From Raineyella sp. LH-20 (GTDB taxonomy: Bacteria; Actinomycetota; Actinomycetes; Propionibacteriales; Propionibacteriaceae), in assembly GCF_033110965.1 (NCBI RefSeq), contig NZ_CP137003.1, positions 2,046,001-2,110,000 on the forward strand: 64,000 nucleotides of DNA, in the 5' to 3' direction. Position 1 is the stretch's first letter. Each line of letters begins with the position of its first letter. This document shows, piece by piece, positions 1 to 8,024 of this stretch. The notes under the pieces were generated by a model. That model was not told the origin of the DNA. It saw nothing but the letters and a program-made list of their open reading frames with translations, and did no database searches. The position numbers and the translations under genes are program-made.

Positions 1-619
1 TGTTGGAGGCGACGGTGGCCCGGTCCTGGTCACGTTCGTCGAGCCACCACTGTCCGGTGTAGGCGATCATCCCCACCAGCATCTGGGCGTACATCGGGGC
101 CATCTCCTCCTTGAGCCCGCGGCGGCGGAACTCGTCACCGAGGATGTCCTCCACCTGCGAGGCGACGTCGGAGAGGATGGTCGCGAACGACGTCCCGGTG
201 GAGCCCGTCGGCGCATCGCGGGAGATGATCCGGAACCCGTCGGGATTGGTCTCGATGTAGTCGAGCAGCGCCAGGGTGCCGGCCTCGACCTTGCGGCGCG
301 GCCCCTTGGCCCGGTCGATGCCCGACCGGATCGCCTCCAGCAACGTACGTTGTTCGCGGTCGACGATCACCGCGTAGAGGCCCTCCTTGCCGCCGAAGTG
401 CTCGTAGACGACGGGCTTGGAGACCTGGGCGCTGGCCGCGATCTCCTCGACGGTGGTGCCCTCCACACCCTTCTCGGCGAACAGCACCCGGGCCACGGTG
501 ATGAGCTGTTCGCGGCGCTGTGCCGCGGTCATCCGGGTGCGCCCCTCGCGGGTGCGCGCGGGGCGCATGTCGCCGCCGGGCGCGGGGGAGGGTGACGAGG
601 GAGTCTTGGTGCCGGTCAC
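1..619 (-). CDS. TetR/AcrR family transcriptional regulator (C-terminus cut by window edge)
   Basis: A one-component repressor-type regulator. Reading leftward from a GTG at 619, preceded by a GGAGG four bases away, the first 206 residues are visible and the stop lies beyond position 1. After a 30-residue Pro/Arg-rich tail comes the TetR helix-turn-helix: AAQRREQLITVARVLF, then a recognition region with SAQVSKPVVYEHFGGKEGLY, the usual signature. The ligand-binding domain follows; its helices include EFRRRGLKEEMAPMYAQ and end in Trp-Trp near the edge. Target genes are unknown. The neighbouring sulfurtransferase is divergent and about 195 bp away. Confidence 0.88.
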   Translation of the reverse strand, partial: MTGTKTPSSPSPAPGGDMRPARTREGRTRMTAAQRREQLITVARVLFAEKGVEGTTVEEIAASAQVSKPVVYEHFGGKEGLYAVIVDREQRTLLEAIRSGIDRAKGPRRKVEAGTLALLDYIETNPDGFRIISRDAPTGSTGTSFATILSDVASQVEDILGDEFRRRGLKEEMAPMYAQMLVGMIAYTGQWWLDERDQDRATVASN

Positions 620-814
620 TCCGCCTCCGATCGCGTCTGTTGCCTCGCCGGCGGCTCCTGCTCGCATCGGCGTCGTCGCCCCGGACTACGGGCACGTGCC
701 GACGGGCAGGCTCGACGGGCGCGCGCAACGGCCGACCACCGAGCAGAGGATTGGCGTCACTCTAACATTCCGGGCACTGCGCCGGGCGGGCCGCCGGTGG
801 CCTAGCGTGCAGGC

Positions 815-1648
815 ATGAGGGTGTTGATCAGTGCCCAGGAGCTGGGCGAGCGGATCTCCTGCGGCGAGGCGCCGGTGCTGCTCGACGTGCGGTGGGTGTT
901 GGGTGATCCGTACGGTCAGCAGCAGTACCGGGAGGGGCACATCCCCGGTGCCGTGTACGTGGATCTCAACGCCGAACTGGCCGCGCCAGCCCATCCACTG
1001 GAGGGCCGCCATCCGTTGCCCGACCCGGCCGACCTGCAGGCGGCGGCGCGGCGCTGGGGTCTGCGGGACGGTGACACCGTCGTGGCGTACGACGCGTCCG
1101 GTGCGATGGCCGCGGCCCGGGCCTGGTGGCTGCTGCGATGGGCCGGGTTCGGGGCGGTGCAGGTGCTGGACGGCGGCCTGGCGGCTTGGCGGGCGGCGGG
1201 CTTGCCGCTGGAGGCCGGCGAGGTCACCCCGGCGCCCGGGGACGTGGTGCTCGGGCACGGGCAGATGCCGGTCATTCCGCTGGACGGTGTGCTCGCTGCG
1301 GCGGAGGCCGTGCTGCTGGACGCCCGGGCCGGGGAGCGCTTTCGCGGAGAGACCGAGCCGATCGATCCGTACGCCGGCCACATCCCCGGCGCGGTGAGCG
1401 CGCCGACCGGGGACAATCTGGGGCCCGACGGGTGCTTCTTGCCCGCGGTGGAGCTGCGTCGGCGATTCGAGGCGCTGGGCGTACGTGATGGGGTGCCGGT
1501 CGGGGTCTACTGTGGGTCCGGGGTGACCGCCGCCCACGAGATCGCGGCGCTGGCGATCGCGGGTTTCGACGCGGCGCTGTACCCGGGGTCGTGGTCGCAG
1601 TGGTCGAACCACGAGGAGCTGCCCCGAGCAGTGGGCGCCGAGGCGTGA
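815..1648 (+). CDS. Two-domain sulfurtransferase (thiosulfate/3-mercaptopyruvate sulfurtransferase)
   Basis: A cytoplasmic tandem rhodanese of 277 aa, the normal length for the SseA/CysA type, which moves sulfane sulfur from thiosulfate or 3-mercaptopyruvate to an acceptor. The inactive N-terminal rhodanese domain (about residues 1-130) contains LLDVRWVLG and HIPGAVYVDL. The C-terminal domain (about 150-277) carries LLDARAGERFRGETEPID, GHIPGAV and the active-site loop VYCGSGVTA with Cys233. The loop reads CGSGVTA, closer to mercaptopyruvate-type enzymes than to the CRKGVT loop of classical rhodaneses, so the donor is uncertain. TAGCGT at 803-808 sits six bases before the ATG, suggesting a leaderless message and supporting this start. 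Confidence 0.9.
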   Translation: MRVLISAQELGERISCGEAPVLLDVRWVLGDPYGQQQYREGHIPGAVYVDLNAELAAPAHPLEGRHPLPDPADLQAAARRWGLRDGDTVVAYDASGAMAAARAWWLLRWAGFGAVQVLDGGLAAWRAAGLPLEAGEVTPAPGDVVLGHGQMPVIPLDGVLAAAEAVLLDARAGERFRGETEPIDPYAGHIPGAVSAPTGDNLGPDGCFLPAVELRRRFEALGVRDGVPVGVYCGSGVTAAHEIAALAIAGFDAALYPGSWSQWSNHEELPRAVGAEA

Positions 1649-1742
1649 GGTCGCGCCGGTGTCGACTGAAGTCCCAGCGCCGACGGCGGGGGCATGCAGG
1701 ATGCCCCGACTATGCGTAGAGTGTGTCTCCGGCTTGCGCCAT

Positions 1743-1824
1743 TCCCCGGTTGGTCTGTCGGCAGGGCCCGCCTGACTTTGAATCAGGACAAGCGACGCAG
1801 GTTCGACTCCTGCCCGGGGAGCCA
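1743..1824 (+). tRNA. tRNA-Gln(UUG), integration target
   Basis: The acceptor stem TCCCCGG (1743-1749) pairs with CCGGGGA (1814-1820), followed by discriminator G and an encoded CCA. The anticodon stem CCTGA/TCAGG encloses CTTTGAA, giving anticodon TTG. The T arm GCAGG-TTCGACT-CCTGC is perfect. U1-A72 and G73 agree with glutamine identity. The variable region (1788-1796) is nine bases instead of the usual four or five and forms no obvious stem, which is odd. A TAGAGT at 1717-1722 could be its -10. The 3' half, from the anticodon arm onward, is duplicated at 14671-14729, so this gene is the attachment site of the adjacent element and was kept intact by integration. Confidence 0.85.
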
Positions 1825-1832
1825 TCTGGCCT
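1774..1832 (+). repeat. attL: 59-bp direct repeat at tRNA-Gln 3' end
   Basis: These 59 bases are identical to 14671-14729. They start inside the anticodon stem, run through the CCA and extend eight bases beyond. The base before the repeat (t versus c) and the base after it (a versus t) differ, so the identity block is sharply defined. Together the two copies delimit the integrated element; the crossover must lie within the block. Confidence 0.9.
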
Positions 1833-2035
1833 AGTCAGGCTGGGAATGGCCCGCCCTCACAACTGGGGGCGGCCCTTCGGTTTGTGTGTGCGGACACATA
1901 ACCGGTAGAGAATCGGCCGAGTTGGGCGCCCGGCCACGGCGGCACACTGGCCGATGCGAAGCGCCGGGGGCCCACCCAATCCCTCTCCCGCGGGCCGGTC
2001 CCAGCTTCGTCAGTCAGGTGGGGCAGACTATCCGC

Positions 2036-3682
2036 ATGGGCGCAGACACACCGGCACTGAGGAAGGCCCGCGGGGCGTTCTTCACACCCGAGCCCATCGC
2101 GGAGTACGTCGTGAAGTGGGCAGTGCGCAGCTCCGATGATGTCATTCTGGAGCCGTCCTGCGGGGAGGCCGCTTTTCTCCTTGCGGCCGGCAATCGCCTC
2201 GACGACCTCGGGTTGGGGTCCGGTGAGCTTCACGGTGCGGAGCTTCACGAACAGTCCGCAGAGACAGCCCGTGACCGTCTCGCTGCGCGTGGCCACCAGG
2301 CCGACATCCGCACGGGGGACTTCTTCGCGATGACCCCGACGCCACGGTTCGACGTGGTCGTGGGTAATCCTCCGTACGTCCGGTATCAGGACTTCTCGGG
2401 GGTCTCCCGGGTTCGGTCGCGTCAAGCTGCGCTGCGCGCCGGTGTGGCACTAACACAGCTGGCCTCCTCGTGGGCCGCGTTCGTGGTGCACTCGGCGCTG
2501 TTCCTCCGCCAGGGTGGGCGTATCGGATTGGTTGTGCCTGCCGAACTGCTGAGCGTCAATTACGCCGCGCCTGTGCGGCAATTCCTCATGGGTCGCTTTG
2601 CATCTGTGCGGCTGGTCCACTTCCTTGAGCGTGTGTTCGGTTCTGACGTGCAGGAGGAGGTCGTGCTGCTCCTCGCCGACGGCTACGACCCTGACGGCCC
2701 CGGCACCGACCACTGTGAGCTGTACGAGGCTCAGAACGCGGCAGCATTGAGCGGTCAGCTGGCGGCCAGGAAATGGGCCCCCGAGACCCCCGCCAGCAAG
2801 TGGACCGACTCGCTGGTGGGCTCGACAGGCCTCACGGCTTACCAGGATGTCCTCGGTTCGCCAGCGTTCACGACGCTGGAGCAATGGGGCGACACGTCGC
2901 TCGGCATCGTCACCGGCAACAACAAGTTCTTCGCGCTATCGCCCGCTCGCGTGGCCGAGTTGGGGATCCCCCGACGTGACCTGATGCGGCTTTCGCCGCC
3001 CGGGTCGTCCCACCTGCGCGGAATGACCATCAGTACCTCAGCTCTCACCGAGCTGGGTAATCGAGGCTCCTCGGTCTGGCTGTTTCGACCGAACGGTGCC
3101 CCATCGGAGGCGTCAGCTGCCTACATCGCTGCGGGCGAGATGGCAGGAGTTGACCGGGCCTACAAGTGCCGGGTGCGTTCCCCATGGTGGCGTGTTCCGC
3201 TGCCAGCCCAAAAGCGGCCAGCCGATCTGTTCTTGACCTACATGAACGCAGACACCGTGCGGCTTTGCGCGAACACCGCCAAAGCATGGGGGCTCAACTC
3301 CATCCACGGCGTCTATCTGCGGTCCGAGTACCGAGGACTCGCCGACCTGCTCGCCGTCGCCTCGCTCAACTCCGTGACCATGCTTGGGGCAGAGATTGTC
3401 GGCCGCGCCTACGGGGGCGGAGTGTTGAAGATGGAACCACGCGAGGCCGATGCGTGGCCTATGCCCGCCCCCGAACTGGTGCTCGAGCATGCCGATGCAT
3501 TAACCGTGGTTCGAAGCCAGCTAGGCCGTGTGCTGCGGAGCGGCCAGATCGGTGAGGCAGCCAAGCTTGTCGATGACGCCTTCCTCGTTCGGTCCGTCGG
3601 CCTGTCACGGTCAACTGTTGCGGAAGTCAGAGAGGCGCGTCAGAGTCTCTCGGATCGTCGGAAGGCACGCGGTCGTGCGTGA
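2036..3682 (+). CDS. Type II N6-adenine DNA methyltransferase (Eco57I/TaqI-like fold)
   Basis: Predicted to methylate adenine in the recognition site of the partner nuclease, protecting element and host DNA. The 548-aa product opens with the typical RKARGAFFTPEPIAEYVV segment. It has SAM-binding motif I (VILEPSCGEAAFL), and the catalytic motif IV NPPYVRYQ near residue 110 defines the N6-adenine (gamma) group. The remaining 400 residues should hold target recognition. An ATG at 2036 is chosen because the family signature begins right after it and a CAGACT hexamer lies six bases upstream, as at other leaderless starts in this window; the frame is open further upstream to 1886. Base composition is visibly less GC-rich than the core genes, consistent with transfer. 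Confidence 0.88.
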   Translation: MGADTPALRKARGAFFTPEPIAEYVVKWAVRSSDDVILEPSCGEAAFLLAAGNRLDDLGLGSGELHGAELHEQSAETARDRLAARGHQADIRTGDFFAMTPTPRFDVVVGNPPYVRYQDFSGVSRVRSRQAALRAGVALTQLASSWAAFVVHSALFLRQGGRIGLVVPAELLSVNYAAPVRQFLMGRFASVRLVHFLERVFGSDVQEEVVLLLADGYDPDGPGTDHCELYEAQNAAALSGQLAARKWAPETPASKWTDSLVGSTGLTAYQDVLGSPAFTTLEQWGDTSLGIVTGNNKFFALSPARVAELGIPRRDLMRLSPPGSSHLRGMTISTSALTELGNRGSSVWLFRPNGAPSEASAAYIAAGEMAGVDRAYKCRVRSPWWRVPLPAQKRPADLFLTYMNADTVRLCANTAKAWGLNSIHGVYLRSEYRGLADLLAVASLNSVTMLGAEIVGRAYGGGVLKMEPREADAWPMPAPELVLEHADALTVVRSQLGRVLRSGQIGEAAKLVDDAFLVRSVGLSRSTVAEVREARQSLSDRRKARGRA

Positions 3683-4406
3683 CATTGAGGAAGCATTCGC
3701 CTACGCGATCCGAGCGGCCGGGCCGAAACCGCCGGACGATTCGCCCCAGGCGCAGAAGAATCCTTGGGTCGGTAGATTGTCGAACAACCTGGCCGCGGTG
3801 ATCGCGGCAGAGCTTCGCGCCCGCGGAATGGACGGCATCATGCCGTCACCACCAGGTGAGTCGGGCGCCTCGGGAGCCGAGCGCCGGTTAGCTGGAGGCA
3901 TCGGCGCCAAGAAGGTCGACGTGACGTGGGCTACTGAGGAGTCTGGACTCATCCTCGGCGTCAGCGTGAAGACGATCATGTACCGGGACAACCAGTCGGG
4001 GCACTTTCAGAAGAACCTGACGAACCGGCGCGGAGACATGTTGATAGAGGCGGTCACCCTCCACCGACGGTTCCCGTATGCGGTGCTGGTCGGCATGCTG
4101 TTCATGGACAGCGGAGCCGCCCGCGACCAGACTGACCGACGTCGGTCGACGTTCACCAACGCTTTTCCACGCTTCCGACTGTTCACCAGAAGGCCGGACC
4201 CGGCTGGCCGAGAGGAGCAGTACGAGAGGCTGTACCTGCTCCTCGTGGACTCCAACCAGTTCCAGCCAAGCGTGCAGGCCTACGAGGTGAACAACCAGGA
4301 CGTTGAAGTGCCGCTGGCCACCGTAATGGACGACATCCTTGACTTGGTGGCAGAGCGGAACGTCGACCTGTACGAGGTTGCTGATGGGAGCATCACGAAG
4401 CTCTGA
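3675..4406 (+). CDS. Probable type II restriction endonuclease
   Basis: The 243-aa product starts at a GTG with GGAAGG nine bases upstream, and the first eight bases overlap the end of the methyltransferase gene, so translation is coupled. A candidate PD-(D/E)XK core is KKVDVTWATEESG followed by LILGVSVKT: an Asp, then a strand ending in S-V-K, with Ser where Glu/Asp is more usual. A conserved-looking stretch follows (HFQKNLTNRRGD, then LHRRFPYAVLVG). The length is close to XhoI/PaeR7I-type enzymes, but I cannot assign a family or recognition site. Function is inferred mainly from the overlap with the methyltransferase. No controller protein gene is seen. Confidence 0.65.
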   Translation: MRDIEEAFAYAIRAAGPKPPDDSPQAQKNPWVGRLSNNLAAVIAAELRARGMDGIMPSPPGESGASGAERRLAGGIGAKKVDVTWATEESGLILGVSVKTIMYRDNQSGHFQKNLTNRRGDMLIEAVTLHRRFPYAVLVGMLFMDSGAARDQTDRRRSTFTNAFPRFRLFTRRPDPAGREEQYERLYLLLVDSNQFQPSVQAYEVNNQDVEVPLATVMDDILDLVAERNVDLYEVADGSITKL

Positions 4407-4438
4407 GGGGGCCCGTCCTCCTCAAGGTCTCGGCCCCC
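4407..4438 (+). terminator. Hairpin after the restriction-modification genes
   Basis: GGGGGCC (4407-4413) pairs with GGCCCCC (4432-4438) around an 18-base loop, directly after the nuclease stop codon. There is no U-tract. Confidence 0.5.
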
Positions 4439-4589
4439 CAAGCCGTAAGCCGAGCTCAACATCTCTGACCTAAGCGCAGCCGATGACGTGCGGTATTACC
4501 CGTCGAAGCAGCATTCGGTGGTGAGGTGTGGGCGGTCGATCCGCCGCCCCCCTTCCAGGCGTTGGACAAGCGACCCAGTAGCCTAGATA

Positions 4590-4627
4590 GGCCCCGAGGT
4601 GGACACCCCCCATGTCCCCTCGGGGCC
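4590..4627. terminator. Hairpin at the end of the leftward element operon
   Basis: A perfect 10-bp stem, GGCCCCGAGG (4590-4599) with CCTCGGGGCC (4618-4627), begins about a dozen bases beyond the stop of the leftward 247-aa gene. It lies between convergent operons, so it may serve both directions. No U-tract. Confidence 0.5.
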
Positions 4628-4640
4628 CATCCTTGGCCCA

Positions 4641-5384
4641 CTAGTTGCCGGGCGGCAGAGCTCCCTGCACCACTCCATCCATCGCACTCGCGAGGATCGC
4701 TCGGGGGATCTCATGGAGGAGGAAGGCCTTCACCGTGGACCCGAAGCGGACAATAAAGCCGCGAGTCCTGTCGTCCTGAGCCTCGTCACCGCTGCTGGCA
4801 TAAATTCCGAGCGCACCAATCAGCTCGGCCGCCCAACGCCGCACGTCCGGTTCTCCATGGACCCCGACGCCGCGGAGCGCCTGGTCGAGTCGATTGACCA
4901 GCTCTAGCAGGTAGTCGCGGGCATCCGCGTCCAGATCGAGCCCGCTGATCAACGCGCGGGCCTCATCGACATAGGGGAGCAGACTCTGGAGTGCAGCAGC
5001 ATCCTCGATCGGCACCCCGGCAACGTCCACCATGCCGACCGCCCCAGCGAGCATGCCCAGATCGCTGGCAGTCAGGTGCTCCCGTGGTGCGGACGGCGTC
5101 TCTCGCATGACCCAGTCGGTGCAAAGGATCGCGCGCCGGGCCGCCTCCAGGCCGGGGTCCAGATACTCAACCGGGCGACCCTGCACCTTCAGAACCTCAA
5201 GTTGTCGTTGGACTTCGTCGAGCCAGGTCATCGCCTCAACGTGCGCCTGCCACCAACCGACGCCTTCCTCATCGCGGTGGTTCACCACCGTCACCCCAGC
5301 GGGCGTCTGTCTCCACCGCGCGAGACGCTCGAACAGCTTCGACGCATTGCTCTTCTCAGATTCCACTTCCACCCCGTCCGTCAT
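4641..5384 (-). CDS. Hypothetical protein, 247 aa, last gene of leftward element block
   Basis: I do not recognise this protein. It is acidic and predicted mostly alpha-helical (AEAMTWLDEVQRQLEVLKV and EARALISGLDLDADARDYLLEL type helices), with no signal peptide, membrane segment or Cys cluster. The ATG at 5384 is preferred over the ATG three codons upstream because AAGG lies nine bases before it but abuts the upstream one. It is separated from the large terminase gene by 120 bp and could have its own promoter. Cargo positions between restriction genes and packaging genes often hold anti-phage or accessory functions, but nothing in the sequence shows that here. Confidence 0.7.
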   Translation of the reverse strand: MTDGVEVESEKSNASKLFERLARWRQTPAGVTVVNHRDEEGVGWWQAHVEAMTWLDEVQRQLEVLKVQGRPVEYLDPGLEAARRAILCTDWVMRETPSAPREHLTASDLGMLAGAVGMVDVAGVPIEDAAALQSLLPYVDEARALISGLDLDADARDYLLELVNRLDQALRGVGVHGEPDVRRWAAELIGALGIYASSGDEAQDDRTRGFIVRFGSTVKAFLLHEIPRAILASAMDGVVQGALPPGN

Positions 5385-5504
5385 GGACAGCATCCTTGCA
5401 GGGGTGTCTGACAGGTTAGCTCAGAACCTGTGCCGGGTGCCCAACCCATACCGGGAGAGCTGGCGCGACACGAAGAAGCCCGTCTCGGAGGCTGCTCGCT
5501 GCCA

Positions 5505-7070
5505 TCAGATCCCCTTGTTCCGGTTCGGGTCGTCCCAGGCTCCGGGTAGGGCGATGACGGTCGAGGGGCCTCCGCCAGCCGAGCGGCGCCGGGCCTCGCG
5601 GACGGCTGCCCCTCCACCGGCGCGGAGGAGGTCGAACCGACCCGTTGCCCCGCGGCCGGCGGCGGTCACGTTGGCCCGGAGGTCACCGCGGTCGATCGGG
5701 CGGCGGTTGGCGGGGGTGGCGATCGAGGACACGCCCGAGGGGCGCTCCATGAGGTCCGCGACCAGCATTCCGACCACGGTGGGGATGTCGTCGTGGGCGC
5801 CGGGAGGGTTCTGCAGCTTGACGGTGCTGGGACCGGTCTCGATCAGGCGGGTGGTGAGGAACTGGTCTCTCACCTCGGGGTCGTCGGGCAGCTCCAGGGC
5901 CCTGTCCCGCAGCGCGATGAACAGGCCGCGGGCCAGGCGGTTGGCGCCTACCGACGAGAAGACGAACTCCCGTGTCCGGACTCCTCCGGTCGCCAGGTTG
6001 GCGGTCATCTGCTCGGCCTGCATCCGGTCGAAGCGCAGGCGGCTGACGCCGTACTCCTTGCACAGCCGTAGGGTGGCGGCCTCGACTTCGGCCAGTTCCA
6101 CGCGGCCACTGCTGCCGGACGAGGGGCGCCAGTAGAGGCAGCGGTCGACGATGACGACACGGCCGCCGGTTCGGTGCTCGAGGTGGCCCACGGCCAGGGC
6201 GGTGAGGTCTCGCCGGGTGCCGATGTCGAGGGCGGCCACGTACTGGAGACCGGCGCGAGGCGGCAGGGAGGCGGAGCCGGGCCGGATGGCGGCCTCGATG
6301 TCCTCGGGGCTGGTGAGGGAGTCGTCGCCCTCGGCCCACTCGCACAGGATCAGGCGCCGGTACTCGGCTGCGGTCAGGGACTCCCGCGCCGCTGCAGTGT
6401 CCTCCTCGGTCCACCAGGGCGATGGGCCCGGGCGGCTCGAGGTGTGCCAGTGACGCGAGCCGTTGGCGGCCTGCCAGACCTCGGCCCCCAGGCCGGTAGG
6501 TGATCCGGCGGTGCCGATGACGACCAAGCGGGAGCCGGGCACCTTCGGTTGACCCGACACGATGGCTGACCACAACCGGCGGGTGTTGGCCGTGCGGGGC
6601 CACATGCTGATTTCGTCGGCGACGGTGAGCCATGGCCGTACGCCGAAGGCCGAGGCGCCGTCCGAACTCTCGATCGACAGGGACGCGCCGGTGCCCCGCA
6701 CGGTGACCGATCGTGCCCCGACCTCTACCGTGCCGGCCAGGCCGGGGGTCCGGGCCACCATGCCGGCCAGGGCATCGGCGAACAGCGCGGCCTGATCGGC
6801 GTCTACCGCGTACACGTAGGACCGGGAACGGGGCGGGGCCTCCGTGAGCAGCAGTGCCAGCGCCATGCCGGCCGCGTCGCTCGTCTTGCTCATGCCGCGG
6901 CCACGGAGCAGGTAGTGGCGCCGAGGGGCACCGGGCTCGGCGGCCAGTACCGCCCGGGCGTCGTCGCGCTGCCAGGGGTGAGCGATCGTGCCCCACCGCT
7001 GCCCGTCCTCCAGGACCAGGGCCGCGAGGATGGTCTCGGCCTTGCTCGGCTCGGTCTCAGTCGTCGTCAT
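5505..7070 (-). CDS. Phage terminase large subunit (ATPase-nuclease)
   Basis: The DNA-packaging motor: ATP-driven translocation and cutting of concatemeric DNA. The 521-aa product has a Walker-A-like GRGMSKTS (about residues 57-64), Walker B ending in ADE (Asp152-Glu153), and a C-terminal RNase-H-fold nuclease with Asp282 (ALDIGTRRDLTALAV), Asp348 (RFDRMQAEQM) and a late HDD. Both halves look intact. The ATG at 7070 gives a 14-bp overlap with the upstream gene; the open frame extends further but only as a shadow of that gene. No portal or capsid gene follows, unlike in a prophage, so the enzyme would have to act on a helper's procapsids. Confidence 0.85.
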   Translation of the reverse strand: MTTTETEPSKAETILAALVLEDGQRWGTIAHPWQRDDARAVLAAEPGAPRRHYLLRGRGMSKTSDAAGMALALLLTEAPPRSRSYVYAVDADQAALFADALAGMVARTPGLAGTVEVGARSVTVRGTGASLSIESSDGASAFGVRPWLTVADEISMWPRTANTRRLWSAIVSGQPKVPGSRLVVIGTAGSPTGLGAEVWQAANGSRHWHTSSRPGPSPWWTEEDTAAARESLTAAEYRRLILCEWAEGDDSLTSPEDIEAAIRPGSASLPPRAGLQYVAALDIGTRRDLTALAVGHLEHRTGGRVVIVDRCLYWRPSSGSSGRVELAEVEAATLRLCKEYGVSRLRFDRMQAEQMTANLATGGVRTREFVFSSVGANRLARGLFIALRDRALELPDDPEVRDQFLTTRLIETGPSTVKLQNPPGAHDDIPTVVGMLVADLMERPSGVSSIATPANRRPIDRGDLRANVTAAGRGATGRFDLLRAGGGAAVREARRRSAGGGPSTVIALPGAWDDPNRNKGI

Positions 7071-7770
7071 CGTCGAGCGCCTCCTCGTTGTCGTGGTCGG
7101 TGGTGCCGTACTGCTCGGCCAACTCGGCACGGCGGCGCTCGAGGGCTTCCGCGGCGATCTCCTCCAGGGCCTCGGGATCGACCTCGATGCCGCGGGTGGG
7201 AGCGGCCTCGATGGTGGCCGGGACGGCAGTGCCCTCCAGGGCCTCGCGGCCAGCCTCCAGCACGAGGGATAGATCGACCGCCGAGAGGCTGGCGGTGGCT
7301 CGGGCCTTCGCGAGCTCGGCCTCACTGAGGGGGTCCAGACCCAGGCGCTGGCGGGCCCGCTCCGCAGCTCGCTCGGCGGTGACCAGCAAACTGGTGTAGC
7401 CGCGGGGCGAGCCGTCCTCGTCCAGCAGCCCCACGCGGTCCTCGTGGTGGCGGAGCAGGATGCATCGGGCTTCCGCGGCGGCCCAGGCGGCGACTGCCTC
7501 CCGGTGCGGTGCCAGGTCCGGGCGACGGGCGACCAGGTCGGCCGCCAGGGCGTCGGCCACTGGTGAGACGACCGCGGTGCTGGTGGCGCCGTGCTGCAGG
7601 GCATCGGCAGCGCGAGCGGGCCCGCCGGTGCCTGCGCCCTTGGCCGGGCCGCCGGGCCCGCCACCGCGAGGTGGCCGGTAGTAACCGGAGCGCTGCCATC
7701 CGTAGGGGTTGCCGCGCTTCCGCTTGATCGGCGTCGGCTCTGCGCGGGCGCTGTCGTCGTCGGTGGTCAT
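7057..7770 (-). CDS. Probable terminase small subunit
   Basis: The 237-aa protein is encoded immediately upstream of and overlapping the large terminase gene, the standard place for the small subunit, which recognises the packaging site. The N-terminus is basic and Gly-rich (KRKRGNPYGWQRSGYY, then a GGGPGGPAKG stretch). The central helical part includes RQRLGLDPLSEAELAKARA, similar in style to P27-type small terminases. The C-terminus is very acidic (EEALDDDDD). Its start codon overlaps the previous stop (ATGA), so it is translationally coupled. The assignment rests on context plus weak similarity; an unrelated phage-type protein is possible. Confidence 0.55.
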   Translation of the reverse strand: MTTDDDSARAEPTPIKRKRGNPYGWQRSGYYRPPRGGGPGGPAKGAGTGGPARAADALQHGATSTAVVSPVADALAADLVARRPDLAPHREAVAAWAAAEARCILLRHHEDRVGLLDEDGSPRGYTSLLVTAERAAERARQRLGLDPLSEAELAKARATASLSAVDLSLVLEAGREALEGTAVPATIEAAPTRGIEVDPEALEEIAAEALERRRAELAEQYGTTDHDNEEALDDDDD

Positions 7771-8024
7771 CGTTCGACCTCCTCGGTATCGGTGTCGGTG
7801 TCCTCGAGCACGTCCTCGAGCACGACCAGCCCGTTCGCATCCACGAGAGCGGCCAGGCCGCGGGCCGCCTCCAGGACGTCCCGAGCAGCTGGTGACGGGT
7901 CGCCGGGTGCGCTGGTCAGCTCCTCGGTCACCAGCTGCAGGCCCCAGGCCAGCACCACCGCCTCGTCGAACGACAACGGTCGGCCCGTCGCGGTCACGAT
8001 GCGCACGGTGGGCGAGGTGGTCAT
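7767..8024 (-). CDS. Hypothetical element protein, 85 aa
   Basis: A small acidic protein joined to both neighbours by ATGA overlaps, so it belongs to the packaging operon. It has two helical segments (FDEAVVLAWGLQLVTEEL and AARDVLEAARGLAALVDANG) and a Thr-Asp-rich tail. No known domain is recognised. Confidence 0.7.
   Translation of the reverse strand: MTTSPTVRIVTATGRPLSFDEAVVLAWGLQLVTEELTSAPGDPSPAARDVLEAARGLAALVDANGLVVLEDVLEDTDTDTEEVER

Noticed and set aside
135-728. Leftward 197-codon frame overlapping the TetR gene
   Set aside because: Arg/His-rich translation with no domain; the overlapping frame encodes the TetR helix-turn-helix.
4564-4574. GGACAAGCGAC matching 11 bases of the tRNA-Gln variable region, possible nested att site
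   Set aside because: The match does not extend beyond 11 bases and lies within the element without flanking repeats; likely chance.
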